Assembly: GCA_023443455.1 (NCBI GenBank)
Contig: JAEZUE010000069.1
Coordinates: 47,498-111,497, forward strand
Length of the DNA: 64,000 bases
Source of the DNA: Verrucomicrobiota bacterium
GTDB lineage: Bacteria > Verrucomicrobiota > Verrucomicrobiia > Opitutales > Opitutaceae
Direction of reading: 5' to 3'
Of this stretch, positions 7,495 to 17,876 are shown one piece after another. The translations under genes were made by a program, and so were the position numbers. Each line of letters opens with the position of its first letter. The stretch's first letter is position 1. The notes under the pieces are model-generated. The model searched no databases, was not told the DNA's origin, and was given only the letters and a program-made list of their open reading frames with translations.

Positions 7495-9009
7495 ATGAAA
7501 CGTGCCCTGCTCGTCGCGGCGTTGCTCGCCGCCTGCGTGTCGCCCCCCAACCTCGACGCCGCCCTCTGGATCAAGGGCTGCGATGTCTCCTCCCTCGACA
7601 AGAGCGAAGACCTCGGCGGCACCTATGCCGATGCCGCCGGCAACTCCGGCGACGCCCTCGCCATCCTCAAGGCCAACGGCATGAATACCGTCCGGCTGCG
7701 GGTCTTCCACAACGCCGCCGATGGCCACAACGGCAAGGACGAGGTCGTCGCGATGGCCGTGCGGGCTAAGGCGCTCGGCCTGCGCGTGCTGATCGATTTC
7801 CACTACTCCGACATCTGGGCCGATCCGGGCCAGCAGACCAAGCCGGCGGCATGGACGGGGCATAGCCTCGCGCAGCTCGAGGCCGACGTGTACAACCATA
7901 CCCATGACGTGTGCTCCGCGCTGGTCGCGGCCGGTGCCGCGCCCGACTACGTGCAGGTGGGCAACGAGATCAACGACGGCATGCTGTGGGAGGAGGGCAG
8001 CCTCCATGCCGCCAACTGGAGTTTCGGCAACCTCGCGTCGCTCCTCGCCCAGGGCATCGCCGCGGTGCGCGCCGCCGCCCCGGATGCCGGCGTGGTCCTG
8101 CACATCGCGAAGGGCGGAGACTGGGGTACGGTGCGGTGGTGGTTCGACGGCGTGAAGGCGCAGGGCGTCGATTGGGACTACACCGGGCTCTCGTATTATC
8201 CGTATTGGCACGGCACGCTTTCGGCGATGCAGACCACGATCAACAACGCCGCGGCCCGCTATTCCCGGCCCGTGCTGCTCTGCGAGACCGCGTATCCGTT
8301 CACGCTCGGCTGGTCCGACGACCAGGGCAACGTCATCGGCACGGAAGACCAGCTGACCAGCGGCTTTCCGGCCACCGTTGGCGGGCAGCGGGCGATGCTG
8401 CGCGCCATCATGGCCATCGTCGACGCCGTGCCCGACGAGCGCGGCGCGGGTGTGATCTACTGGGATGCGACCTGGACCCCGGTCGAAGGCAACGGTTGGG
8501 ACAACACCGACCCGTCGAGCGGCAACACCTGGGAGAATCAGGCGCTCTTCGATTTCGACGGCAACGCCCTCGCTTCGCAGACGGCGTTCGCCGATTTCCC
8601 CGGCTATCAGGCGCCGCATTTCACCGCCCGCGAACTGGTCGACACTGGCATCGGCGGCGATCTGGCCGACCCCGATGGCGACGGCATGATCAATCTGCTC
8701 GAGTACGCGATGGCGCTCAATCCGCGCTCCGGCCCCGATCGCCCGGTCACCACCGCCGGCACGGTCGAGATCGCGGGCCAACGGTATCTCACGATCACCT
8801 TCCAGCGCCCTGAACCGGCCACCGACCTCGTGTATACCATCTACACCGCGGATTCGCCCGGCGGCATGTGGACGGCCGACGCCGTGCAGGTCGGCTCTGC
8901 CACCGCCGTGTCGGCCGGCGTTGTGTCGGTGACCTATCGAGACAGCCACCCGATCGCAGACGGTGCGGATCGCCGCTTCATGCGGGTCGGCGTCTCGCGG
9001 GCTCCGTGA
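7495..9009 (+). CDS. Arabinogalactan endo-beta-1,4-galactanase, GH53, with C-terminal module
   Basis: 504 residues. A signal peptide (MKRALLVAALLAACV) is followed by a GH53 barrel that hydrolyses beta-1,4-galactan side chains of pectin. Visible family features are DFHYSDIWADPGQQ, the acid/base glutamate E158 in VGNEIND, and the probable nucleophile E264 in LLCETAYPF. After about residue 375 there is a non-catalytic extension beginning DPDGDGMINLLEYAMALNP. This Asp-rich motif with a beta domain of about 110 residues recurs at the C-terminus of Verrucomicrobia secreted enzymes; its role, surface anchoring or sorting, is inferred. Single gene, downstream of a propeller sensor kinase. Confidence 0.92.
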   Translation: MKRALLVAALLAACVSPPNLDAALWIKGCDVSSLDKSEDLGGTYADAAGNSGDALAILKANGMNTVRLRVFHNAADGHNGKDEVVAMAVRAKALGLRVLIDFHYSDIWADPGQQTKPAAWTGHSLAQLEADVYNHTHDVCSALVAAGAAPDYVQVGNEINDGMLWEEGSLHAANWSFGNLASLLAQGIAAVRAAAPDAGVVLHIAKGGDWGTVRWWFDGVKAQGVDWDYTGLSYYPYWHGTLSAMQTTINNAAARYSRPVLLCETAYPFTLGWSDDQGNVIGTEDQLTSGFPATVGGQRAMLRAIMAIVDAVPDERGAGVIYWDATWTPVEGNGWDNTDPSSGNTWENQALFDFDGNALASQTAFADFPGYQAPHFTARELVDTGIGGDLADPDGDGMINLLEYAMALNPRSGPDRPVTTAGTVEIAGQRYLTITFQRPEPATDLVYTIYTADSPGGMWTADAVQVGSATAVSAGVVSVTYRDSHPIADGADRRFMRVGVSRAP

Positions 9010-9072
9010 CGCGGTGCTCTCCCGGCGACCTTCGCATCGGCGGGGGCCGGAACGGCGTGTCTGCGGGCATGT

Positions 9073-9930
9073 TCAGCACGCGTAGCGCACGCGCACGTCG
9101 GCGTGCATCTCGGCGCAGGCGGGGATGGCGCTGAAGAACGAGCCTTGGATCGGGTTGACGCTTTCGGCGACGACCGCGTGGGCGACGGGCACGTAGCGGT
9201 TGTCGCAGAAGATGCCATGGGTCGGGTCGAGGCCGCGCCAGCCCGCGCCGGGCAGGTAGATCTCGGCCCAGGCGTGCATGGTGCCGAAGCCGCCGCCGTC
9301 GGTGGCGGGGTCGAGCATGTAGCCGCTCACGAAGCGTGCGGCCAGGCCCATTGCTCGGGCGCACTGGATCAGCAGCACTGCGTAGTCACGGCAGGAGCCG
9401 CTGCCGAGCTGGATGGTCGTCGTTGCCGGCTGGATTCCGGGTTCGTCGCGCCGGGTGTAGCTGAGATTGCGGAAGACGGCCTGGTTGAGGGCGAACAGCC
9501 ATTGCACGGTCTCCCATGGGCGGTCGGTGAAGCAGCGTTCCATCCAGCCGATGACGGCGATCCGGGTCACGGGCTCGGGCGGCGTGAGGTAGATGGAGAG
9601 GTTGGAGCGGTGGAGCGGTTCGTAGTTGAAGGGGAATGTCGTCGCGTAGTCGCGCACGAGGAACTCGAAGGGCGGCAGGTCGGTGGTGGTGACGCGGCAG
9701 CGCGATCGAATCTCGAGGCGCGAGGCGAGCCCGGCGAAATGGATGCTGGCGGGCAGGTTGTCGAAGTCGTCGCGCATCCACTGCAGGCGCCCCTCCGGCT
9801 GGGTCGAGCATTCGTAGTCCTCGACCTTCAGCAGCGCGTTTTCCCGGGGCCGCAGGTAGAGCAGGTGGGGCAGCAGCTGCACCTCGCGGTCGTAGGTGTA
9901 GACGGTGTTGTGGGTGATCTCGATGTGCAT
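9073..9930 (-). CDS. Transglutaminase-like cysteine protease family protein with bacterial N-terminal domain
   Basis: 285 residues from the ATG at 9930 (MHIEITHNTVYTYDREV). The first 100 or so residues match the beta-rich N-terminal domain of bacterial transglutaminase-like proteins, and the core follows. The catalytic triad is readable as C180 (GSGSCRDYAVLL), H219 (GTMHAWAEIYLP) and D235 (GLDPTHG). There is no signal peptide, so it is cytoplasmic. Members are thought to be peptidases or peptide-modifying enzymes, sometimes near ATP-grasp or alpha-E proteins, which are absent here. An upstream in-frame extension of about 50 codons lacks domain similarity and was left out. Substrate unknown. 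Confidence 0.88.
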   Translation of the reverse strand: MHIEITHNTVYTYDREVQLLPHLLYLRPRENALLKVEDYECSTQPEGRLQWMRDDFDNLPASIHFAGLASRLEIRSRCRVTTTDLPPFEFLVRDYATTFPFNYEPLHRSNLSIYLTPPEPVTRIAVIGWMERCFTDRPWETVQWLFALNQAVFRNLSYTRRDEPGIQPATTTIQLGSGSCRDYAVLLIQCARAMGLAARFVSGYMLDPATDGGGFGTMHAWAEIYLPGAGWRGLDPTHGIFCDNRYVPVAHAVVAESVNPIQGSFFSAIPACAEMHADVRVRYAC

Positions 9931-10146
9931 GGAGGAGGAGTTGCGGTTGATCCCACAAGCGGGCGGCGCTGGCCACGGAGGCTTCGGGAGCATCCCGGTT
10001 GCCGTGGGCCCGAAGGTCAACCTCGCAGGGGGGATGCGTTCCGAAAATGCTTCCGGCTGAGATCGTCGCTTCGCCGGGCGGCGCAACGGGGGAAATGAGC
10101 TTCCAGTGTTGTTGGTATATGCTTACGAATTGGCGGTGCCTCCACC

Positions 10147-11133
10147 ATGCGCGCCAATTTGATCCTCTCGATGTTGCTCGCGGGTTTGTTGGTATTCGGT
10201 GCCGGCTGCACCACTGGGCGAGTCGCCGAAATGATCCGGATCAGCGATCCTCCGGCAAAATTTTCTCCTTTGGCTGTGGAGCGATGTGTCGACGCCGATT
10301 TGCTGGCAGGCAAACGGCAGTTGCTTGGTTCAGCAGGTGAGGTCATGGCCGAGGACTCCGTTGATGTCCCAGGGCTTGATCAGTCGGAAGTCGATCATTT
10401 GGTGCGCGATTTCGGAGTCGAATGCACATGGTACCTCCACAACGGCCATGAGTTCATTGTGGGCGAAAAGAGCCCGACCATTCAGGAGCGAAAGTGGGCG
10501 TTTGCGGAGGCGTACAACCGGTGCTTGTACCGGAAGTTGACCGCCGCGGCTCCGGCAACGGAGGAGCAGCCGCGGCCGGAGGTGATGGATATCGATTTCG
10601 ACCTCGAGTCTTGGCCCCAAGTCTGGACATCGCTGCACGACGAGTTCGCCGAAGGAGTATCAGGCAGCCACACTTGGTTGACCGCGCCGGCGGAAGGACT
10701 CAGTCCGAAGTTCGTGTTTCACGCCGGCAAGATGCAGGAGCTTTTCGCCGATCTTGGGTTGCCTACAGCCGATGTGGAGGTGCCGCTGGATGCCGAGGCA
10801 CGGGTTCGATTGTTGGAACTGATACGCGATGACACCCCGGTGAAGAATCAGGCCAAGGAGTGGGCTGACGGTGGATGCGCCAGCCTCACTTTGGCGCTAC
10901 CGATCTTCACCGCATCGGTTCTGTTCGATGGACGGGAATATTTCTACACCATCGATCCGGTGTTCGGTCTTGTGGACGTGAGCATCGATGGGCAGCCGGC
11001 ACTCTACACGGCGAACCTTTTGCTGAGCGAAAAGTTCCTCGAGCTGTACGTGCGGCAGACCGGCGACGAGGCTGTGCGGACCGCGATCACTGAGGCGAAG
11101 CGGCGAATGATCCAGCCGAACCGGAAGGAGTAG
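10147..11133 (+). CDS. Putative lipoprotein of unknown function
   Basis: 328 residues, not recognised. The N-terminus MRANLILSMLLAGLLVFGAGC is a lipoprotein signal with a likely modified cysteine at 21. The mature part is acidic, alternates helical and beta-like segments, and has no catalytic motif I can name. Base composition is less GC-rich than the neighbours, as for the hicBA genes that follow. It is divergent from the transglutaminase gene; the gap contains a TATATG box at about 10116. Only its localisation can be predicted. Confidence 0.75.
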   Translation: MRANLILSMLLAGLLVFGAGCTTGRVAEMIRISDPPAKFSPLAVERCVDADLLAGKRQLLGSAGEVMAEDSVDVPGLDQSEVDHLVRDFGVECTWYLHNGHEFIVGEKSPTIQERKWAFAEAYNRCLYRKLTAAAPATEEQPRPEVMDIDFDLESWPQVWTSLHDEFAEGVSGSHTWLTAPAEGLSPKFVFHAGKMQELFADLGLPTADVEVPLDAEARVRLLELIRDDTPVKNQAKEWADGGCASLTLALPIFTASVLFDGREYFYTIDPVFGLVDVSIDGQPALYTANLLLSEKFLELYVRQTGDEAVRTAITEAKRRMIQPNRKE

Positions 11134-11183
11134 GCTTCCTCCGGTCCGTTGACTTTGCCCTACGCCGCAACCAGTTTTTGCCC

Positions 11184-11351
11184 ATGTCAGCGCGCGAAAC
11201 AGGGTTCACTTTTTGGCAGGATGGCGACTTCTGGGTCGGCCATCTCGACGAGTATCCCGACTACCTCACGCAGGGCACATCGCTTGAGGATCTGAAGGAG
11301 CATTTGGCCGATCTCTTCCGCGAACTGACCTCGGGGTGCTTCCCAACGTAA
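11184..11351 (+). pseudogene. hicB: HicB-family antitoxin, frameshifted near the C-terminus
   Basis: The reading frame gives 55 residues (MSARETGFTFWQDGDFWVGH...), matching the short partial-RNase-H-fold HicB antitoxins that normally run about 65 residues. In frame it stops at TAA 11349. The expected C-terminal tail is present in another frame: from 11342 the codons read PNVSRNVELAVA and stop at TGA 11378, overlapping the hicA ATG as ATGA, the family's usual arrangement. One extra G in the run at 11333-11336 would restore the full protein. This is a one-base deletion, a sequencing error, or a phase-variable run. The toxin gene downstream is intact. Confidence 0.8.
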
Positions 11352-11376
11352 GTCGGAACGTCGAGCTTGCGGTGGC

Positions 11377-11556
11377 ATGAAGCGGCGTGACTTGATCCGC
11401 CGGATCGAAGCATTCGGCGCGGTGCTTATCTGGCATGGCGCCAAACACGACTGGTATCAGAATCCGGCCACTAGGATGGCGCAGCCGGTTCCGAGGCATT
11501 CCGAGATCAACGAGATGCTGGCCAAAAGCATCATCCGAAAGCTTGGCGGGGAGTGA
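11377..11556 (+). CDS. hicA: HicA-family mRNA interferase toxin
   Basis: 59 residues starting MKRRDLIRRIEAFGAVLIWH, the full length for short HicA toxins. These double-stranded-RNA-binding-fold proteins cleave mRNA through a catalytic histidine, here in HGAKHDWY. The C-terminal PVPRHSEINEMLAKSIIRKL is strongly conserved in the family. The start overlaps the ancestral hicB stop. As hicB appears frameshifted, either the truncated antitoxin still neutralises the toxin or hicA is poorly expressed. Too short to be found by length alone; identified from the motifs. Confidence 0.85.
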   Translation: MKRRDLIRRIEAFGAVLIWHGAKHDWYQNPATRMAQPVPRHSEINEMLAKSIIRKLGGE

Positions 11557-11720
11557 GGAGCGTTTGCGGGTGAAACTGTTCGCGTGCGTCCGTCTCCGCG
11601 AGAGGCAGGGAACGGTCTGAAGGCGCGTCCCACGGCGGATCGCTGTTCTGGCTCTGCCGTTCGGCAGAGTAGAATCAGCGGCGCCACGGCGGGCCGGGTC
11701 GCCGACCTGGCCAACAGGAG

Positions 11721-13586
<1,866 letters not shown>

Positions 13587-13678
13587 CGTGCGAGGGAAAG
13601 GATGCGTGGCCGACCGGCAAGCTGCATTGCGGGAATGGCCGATGGGGCCGCGGCGAAGGGTGATGTTGCCAGAATTTT

Positions 13679-13726
13679 GGGCCAGTGTGCGACTGGCCCG
13701 ATGGTCCGGTCGCAGACCGGACCTAC
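13679..13726 (-). repeat. Pair of GTAG-headed palindromic (REP-like) elements overlapping the EI24 gene stop
   Basis: Two perfect hairpins lie side by side: 13703-13711 with 13715-13723 (9 pairs, 3-base loop) and 13679-13686 with 13692-13699 (8 pairs, 5-base loop). On the minus strand the first is headed by GTAGG, and its TAG is the stop codon of the upstream gene. The two hairpins face opposite ways, as in paired REP elements. They probably also act as a terminator for the gene at 13723-14502. Confidence 0.65.
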
Positions 13727-14502
13727 TCCTCCAGCTTGCGGTAAAGCAGCACCGCGCCGGTGGCGGCGGTGGTCAGGAGGATCGGGCTGAGGATGGGCAC
13801 GAAGGTGAAGAGCATCACGCTGGTGCCGAGCCCGAGCGTGTGGGCGCGGTGCTTGCGCGCGAAGGTGCGTTGCACGCCGCGGCCGCGGGCGCGCAGGGCC
13901 TGCGGGTAGTCGAGATAGTCCATCCCGAAGACGAAGCAGTCGAAGTAGATCCCGAATACGAGCGCCAGCGCGGGACCGATCGGCGGGATGAATCCAATGA
14001 TGAAACAGCCGATCGCCACGGTGGTGAGGGCGGCGAGGTCGCGGAGGGCGTCGGTCACCTGGTAGAGCAGGGGCACCTCGCGCATTTTCTCCCGGGGCAT
14101 GCCGAGGAGGACCTCAACTTCCGTGGCGAGGCGGCTGTAGAAGAAGCCGCAGAAGATGCCCTGGAAAACGATCCAAGCGGCCACCACCAGGGCGAGTTCG
14201 AGCGCGGCGACGAGGATCACGGAGAGCACCTCGAGCGTGCCGCCCCACCAGTTCGCCGGGAAGACGGTGTCGAGCCAGGCGAAGGCGCGGAACCAGCCCC
14301 AGACCAAACCGGCGAAGAGTGCGACCGTGAGCACGAGGTTGCACAGGATCGGCAGGATGCCATGTCGCCATAACTTCGGGTTGGCGTTCATGAAGCGCAG
14401 CCCCGCGAGCGGGGTGCCGAAGCCCTCGAAAAACCGCGCGAACCAGCCGGGTTCCCGTGGGAGCGGCGGGGGCAAGCTGGGAGGTGGAAGTTCGGCGGGC
14501 AT
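13723..14502 (-). CDS. EI24/CysZ-family integral membrane protein
   Basis: 259 residues with a proline-rich N-terminus (PPPSLPPPLP) and four or more membrane segments: about 48-70 (ILPILCNLVLTVALFAGLVW), 88-112, a pair in 155-185 (TTVAIGCFIIGFIPPIGPAL), and one near the C-terminus. The GFIPPIGP and FDCFVFGMDYLDYP motifs are typical of the EI24 domain family, which includes the sulfate permease CysZ. No cys genes are nearby, so the substrate is not assigned. Minus-strand neighbours proC and galE are separated from it by REP-like hairpins and a terminator, so it is probably its own unit. Confidence 0.82.
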   Translation of the reverse strand: MPAELPPPSLPPPLPREPGWFARFFEGFGTPLAGLRFMNANPKLWRHGILPILCNLVLTVALFAGLVWGWFRAFAWLDTVFPANWWGGTLEVLSVILVAALELALVVAAWIVFQGIFCGFFYSRLATEVEVLLGMPREKMREVPLLYQVTDALRDLAALTTVAIGCFIIGFIPPIGPALALVFGIYFDCFVFGMDYLDYPQALRARGRGVQRTFARKHRAHTLGLGTSVMLFTFVPILSPILLTTAATGAVLLYRKLEE

Positions 14503-14520
14503 GGCGGGCGGAGCGATCTT

Positions 14521-14564
14521 CGCCGCTACGCGGAGTACTGAATCGCCTGCAAGCAGGCTCCTAC
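14521..14564 (-). repeat. GTAG-headed REP-like palindromes between proC and the EI24 gene
   Basis: On the minus strand a GTAGGAG head is followed by a perfect 6-pair hairpin, GCCTGC-TT-GCAGGC, at 14545-14558. A second small hairpin with a GTAC head, CCGC-TAC-GCGG, lies at 14523-14533. Same general architecture as the elements at 13.7 and 62.5 kb. Confidence 0.55.
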
Positions 14565-14577
14565 GGGCGGCCGCGCC

Positions 14578-15384
14578 TCAGCTGTCCTTCGACAGCTCGA
14601 TGCTGCGGTCGCGGGCGGCGAGCACGGTGTTGCGGATGATGTCGCGGAAGTTTGCGGACGCCATGGTCTGGAGGCCGGCGTAGGTGGTGCCGTTGGGCGA
14701 GGTCACACGGTTGCGCAGGACCTCGGGATCTTCGCCGGTCTGCTTGAGCAGCAGGGCGGAGCCTAGGAGGGTTTCGGTGGCGAAGACCTGCGCCTGCTCG
14801 CGGGTGAAACCGGCGGCGATGCCGGCCTCGCGCAAGGCGGCGGCGAACTCGAAGACGTAGCCCGGGCCGCTGCCGCTCAGGCCGGTGACGGAGTCGAGCA
14901 TGCCCTCGGGGAACTCGTGCACGGAGCCGAGGGCGGCGAGCACGGCGAGCACGGTGGTGCGGTCGGCGTCGGCGAGGGGAGCGAGGCTGCTCCAGCCGAC
15001 GATGCCGGCGCCGATGGAGCCGGGGAGGTTGGGCATGGCGCGTACGAGGGCGCGGGCGTGCGGGAAGGCCTTCGCGAGGGAGGCGAGCTTCTTGCCGGCG
15101 AGGATCGAGATCACGAGCTTGCCGCGGGTGGCGTCGGCGAGGCGCGGGTCGGCGTCGGCCAGGTTCTGCGGCTTGAAGGCGATGACGACGGTGTCGGCGT
15201 CGTCGCAGAGGTCGACGACATCGGCGGCGAGGCGGATGCCGGTGCGGGTGGCGAGGTTGGCGCCGGTGGGATCATTGCCGCCGAGGCAGGCGAGGTCGGC
15301 CGCGGTGGCGACCTTCTGGTTGAGCACGCCGTCGACGATGGCCGAGGCCATGTTGCCGGAACCGAGGAAGGAGATGCGAGGCAT
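14578..15384 (-). CDS. proC: Pyrroline-5-carboxylate reductase
   Basis: 268 residues, the family's usual length. It reduces pyrroline-5-carboxylate to proline with NAD(P)H, the last step of proline synthesis. Evidence is the Rossmann start FLGSGNMASAI (6-16), AFKPQNL, RAMPNLPGSIGAG, GLSGSGPGYVFEF and the signature VTSPNGTTYAGL. The start at 15384 is fixed by MPRISFLGSGNM; 26 upstream in-frame codons are translated simple repeat. galE lies upstream on the same strand, separated by a good terminator, so proC likely has its own promoter within or next to the repeat region 15385-15470. Confidence 0.96.
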   Translation of the reverse strand: MPRISFLGSGNMASAIVDGVLNQKVATAADLACLGGNDPTGANLATRTGIRLAADVVDLCDDADTVVIAFKPQNLADADPRLADATRGKLVISILAGKKLASLAKAFPHARALVRAMPNLPGSIGAGIVGWSSLAPLADADRTTVLAVLAALGSVHEFPEGMLDSVTGLSGSGPGYVFEFAAALREAGIAAGFTREQAQVFATETLLGSALLLKQTGEDPEVLRNRVTSPNGTTYAGLQTMASANFRDIIRNTVLAARDRSIELSKDS

Positions 15385-15470
15385 GATGAAGAATGGAAGA
15401 TGGCTGATGGGAGATGGCCGATGGTGGGTGTCCACTTCGTCCATCAGGTCCATAACGTCCATATCCTGGA
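15385..15470. repeat. Two adjoining simple-sequence repeats in front of proC
   Basis: Plus-strand 15385-15425 is made of GATGGn-type units (GGAAGATGG, CTGATGG, GAGATGG, CCGATGG). Then 15426-15465 has units of about 9 bases around GTCCAT (CGTCCATCAG, GTCCATAAC, GTCCATATCC). They run directly into the proC start codon, so the proC leader is CCATC-rich in the mRNA. No Shine-Dalgarno is present. Confidence 0.75.
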
Positions 15471-15490
15471 CGGGCGAAAGGGGCTTCGAA

Positions 15491-15527
15491 ACAAAAGCGG
15501 CGCCGGCCCGGGGTGGGCGGGCGCCGC
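15491..15527 (-). terminator. Rho-independent terminator of galE
   Basis: On the minus strand the stem GCGGCGCC (15527-15520) pairs with GGCGCCGC (15504-15497) and is followed by TTTTGT. It begins 10 bases after the galE stop. Confidence 0.75.
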
Positions 15528-15537
15528 GGGGTGAGGT

Positions 15538-16530
15538 TCAACGGTCTGCGTAACCCTTCGGGCGCGACTCGTGCCATTTCCAGGCGGTGGCGACGATGGG
15601 CTCGATGCTGGTGAACTGGGGAGTCCAACCGAGCTCGGTCTTGGCCTTGGTGGCGTCGGCGTAGAGGGCGGGCGGGTCGCCGGCGCGGCGGGGCGACTCG
15701 ACGACGGGCACCTTCAGGCCGGTGACCTTCTCGACGGCGACGATGACCTCGCGCACGGAGGTGGGGGTGCCGGTGCCGAGGTTGTAGAAGAAGGCGGCGC
15801 CGGGGGCGTCGAGCTTGGGGAAGACGGCGATGTGGGCGCGGGCGAGGTCGTCGACGTGGACGTAGTCGCGCAGGCAGGTGCCGTCGGGGGTGGGATAGTC
15901 GGTGCCGAAGAGCTGGAGGGCGGGGCCGCGGCCGGTGGCGGCGTCGATGGCGACGGGGATGAGATGTGTCTCCGGTTTGTGGTCCTCGCCGATGGTGCCG
16001 TCGGCGGCGGCGCCGGCCGCGTTGAAGTAGCGGAAGGCGGCGAAGGAGAGACCGTGGGCGCGGGCGAGGTTCTTGAGGGCGTTTTCGACGTCGAGCTTGG
16101 TCTGGCCGTAGGGGTTGATGGGGGCCTGCGGGGTGGCCTCGGTCATCGGCAGCGTGGGCGGCACGCCGTAGGTGGCGCAGGTCGAGGAGAAGACGAACTT
16201 CTTCACGCCGTTGGTGACCATCGCGCGCAGGAGCTGGAGGGTGGCGACGGTGTTGTTGAAGTAGTATTTGAGCGGGTCGGTGACGGATTCGCCCACGTAG
16301 GCGAAGGCGGCGAAGTGCATCACCAGCTCGATCTTCTCCTCGGCGAAGATCTTGGCGAGGGCGGTCTCGTCGCCGAGGTCGCAGTTGTAGAAGGGAATCT
16401 CCGCAGCGACGGCGGCGCGATGGCCGTAGACCAGGCTGTCGAGCACGACCGGGCGATGCCCGGCGGCCGCGAGTTGGCGAACACAATGGCTACCGATGTA
16501 GCCGGCTCCTCCGACGACGAGTACGTTCAT
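15538..16530 (-). CDS. galE: UDP-glucose 4-epimerase
   Basis: 330 residues. It interconverts UDP-glucose and UDP-galactose with bound NAD, linking galactose use to envelope polysaccharide synthesis. The nucleotide-binding motif is GGAGYIGSH (7-15). The catalytic residues of the extended short-chain dehydrogenase family are SST (115-117) and Y141-x3-K145 in NPYGQTK. The last part contains ARAHIAVFPKL and SVREVI, typical of GalE. Ends in a clear terminator. In an organism with a galactanase at 7.5 kb a catabolic role is plausible, but the gene is not adjacent to it. Confidence 0.93.
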   Translation of the reverse strand: MNVLVVGGAGYIGSHCVRQLAAAGHRPVVLDSLVYGHRAAVAAEIPFYNCDLGDETALAKIFAEEKIELVMHFAAFAYVGESVTDPLKYYFNNTVATLQLLRAMVTNGVKKFVFSSTCATYGVPPTLPMTEATPQAPINPYGQTKLDVENALKNLARAHGLSFAAFRYFNAAGAAADGTIGEDHKPETHLIPVAIDAATGRGPALQLFGTDYPTPDGTCLRDYVHVDDLARAHIAVFPKLDAPGAAFFYNLGTGTPTSVREVIVAVEKVTGLKVPVVESPRRAGDPPALYADATKAKTELGWTPQFTSIEPIVATAWKWHESRPKGYADR

Positions 16531-16630
16531 GGTGTTTGAGCTGGAAACTTTTATTGCCTCGCGGATGGGAGGCTAGGCAATCTTTTGGCTTTTCCCGAGG
16601 CGGCGCCTGCGCCGTTGCGTAAATTTCACC

Positions 16631-17866
16631 ATGAATCTCAGCCGCATCGTCATCACCGGAGTGGGCCTCACGGCTCCGAACGGCAACAACCTGCCGGAGT
16701 TCCGGCAGGCTCTGCTCACGGGCAAATCGGGCGTGGAGTTTTTCGAGACGCGCCACATGGGCAAGGTGCTGGCCGGCGTGTGCAAGTTCGAGACCACCCG
16801 CTACCAGACCCGCAAGGAGCTGCGCGTCGGCACCCGCGCCGGCAGCGTGAGCATCTACTGCGCGCACGAGGCGGTGAAGGACTCGGGCGTGGACTGGGCC
16901 AACGTGGACAAGAGCCGCGTGGGCATCTACGTGGGCATCACCGAGCACGGCAACGTCGAGACCGAGAACGAGATCCACAGCCTCTCGACCTTCGGCAACG
17001 ACACCAAATTCTGGTCGCACTACCACAACCCCCGCACCGTCGCCAACAACCCGGCCGGCGAGGCTTCGTTGAACCTCGGGGTGACCGGGCCGGCCTACAC
17101 GCTCGGCGCCGCCTGTGCGGCTGGAAACATCGGCATCATCCACGCCGCGCAGATGCTGCGCCTGGGCGAAGTCGACTTCGCGTTGGCCGGTGGCATCAGC
17201 GAGAGCATCCGCTCGTTCGGCATCTTCGCGGCGTTCAAGAGCCAGGGGGCGCTCGCGCACCACAGCGATCCGACCAAGGCGAGCCGGCCGTTCGACAAGT
17301 CGCGCAACGGCATCGTCGTCTCCGAGGGTGGCGCGCTCTACACGCTCGAGCGCCTCGAGGATGCGCTCGCCCGCGGGGCGAAGATCTACGGCGAGATCGC
17401 CGGCTACGCGATCAACTCGGATGCCAGCGACTACGTGTTGCCCAATCCGGTACGCCAGGCCGAGTGCATCCGCCTCGCGATCAAGCACGCCGGGATGACG
17501 CCCGACCAGATCGACATCCTCAACACCCACGCCACCTCCACGCCGCTCGGCGACGTGCAGGAATGCCAGGCGGTCGCCTCGGCCTTCGAGGGTTTCCAGC
17601 TGCCGCACATCAACAACACCAAGGGCTTCATCGGCCACGCGATGGGCGCGGCCGGCAGTCTCGAACTGGCGGGCAACCTGCCGTCGTTCGACGACCTCGT
17701 GGTGCACCCCACCATCAACGTCGACGACCTCGATCCGCAGTGCGCGCTGAGCACCCTGGTGATCAACCAACCGCGTGCCGTGAAACGGGTTGACGCCATT
17801 CTGAACAACTCCTTCGGTATGCTCGGAATCAACTCCGCGCTGATCGTGAAGCGCCACTCCGCCTGA
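16631..17866 (+). CDS. Beta-ketoacyl-[acyl-carrier-protein] synthase (KAS II/FabF-like)
   Basis: 411 residues, condensing-enzyme fold. The triad is C162 in AACAAGN, H300 in NTHATSTPLGD and H336 in NTKGFIGHAMGAAGS. It would elongate an acyl chain on acyl carrier protein with malonyl-ACP. The acyl carrier protein gene follows 10 bases downstream, so the two work as a pair. Sequence around the active site (LGAACAAGNIG) and the loop YHNPRTVANNPAG depart from housekeeping FabF. It may belong to a specialised acyl pathway rather than bulk fatty-acid synthesis. Divergent from galE across 100 bases; no Shine-Dalgarno. Confidence 0.88.
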   Translation: MNLSRIVITGVGLTAPNGNNLPEFRQALLTGKSGVEFFETRHMGKVLAGVCKFETTRYQTRKELRVGTRAGSVSIYCAHEAVKDSGVDWANVDKSRVGIYVGITEHGNVETENEIHSLSTFGNDTKFWSHYHNPRTVANNPAGEASLNLGVTGPAYTLGAACAAGNIGIIHAAQMLRLGEVDFALAGGISESIRSFGIFAAFKSQGALAHHSDPTKASRPFDKSRNGIVVSEGGALYTLERLEDALARGAKIYGEIAGYAINSDASDYVLPNPVRQAECIRLAIKHAGMTPDQIDILNTHATSTPLGDVQECQAVASAFEGFQLPHINNTKGFIGHAMGAAGSLELAGNLPSFDDLVVHPTINVDDLDPQCALSTLVINQPRAVKRVDAILNNSFGMLGINSALIVKRHSA

Positions 17867-17876
17867 CACCGTTCCC

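Noticed and set aside
13723..14502. Naming the EI24 protein CysZ (sulfate permease)
   Set aside because: Only the general domain is shared; no sulfate-assimilation genes are nearby and the proline-rich N-terminus is atypical.
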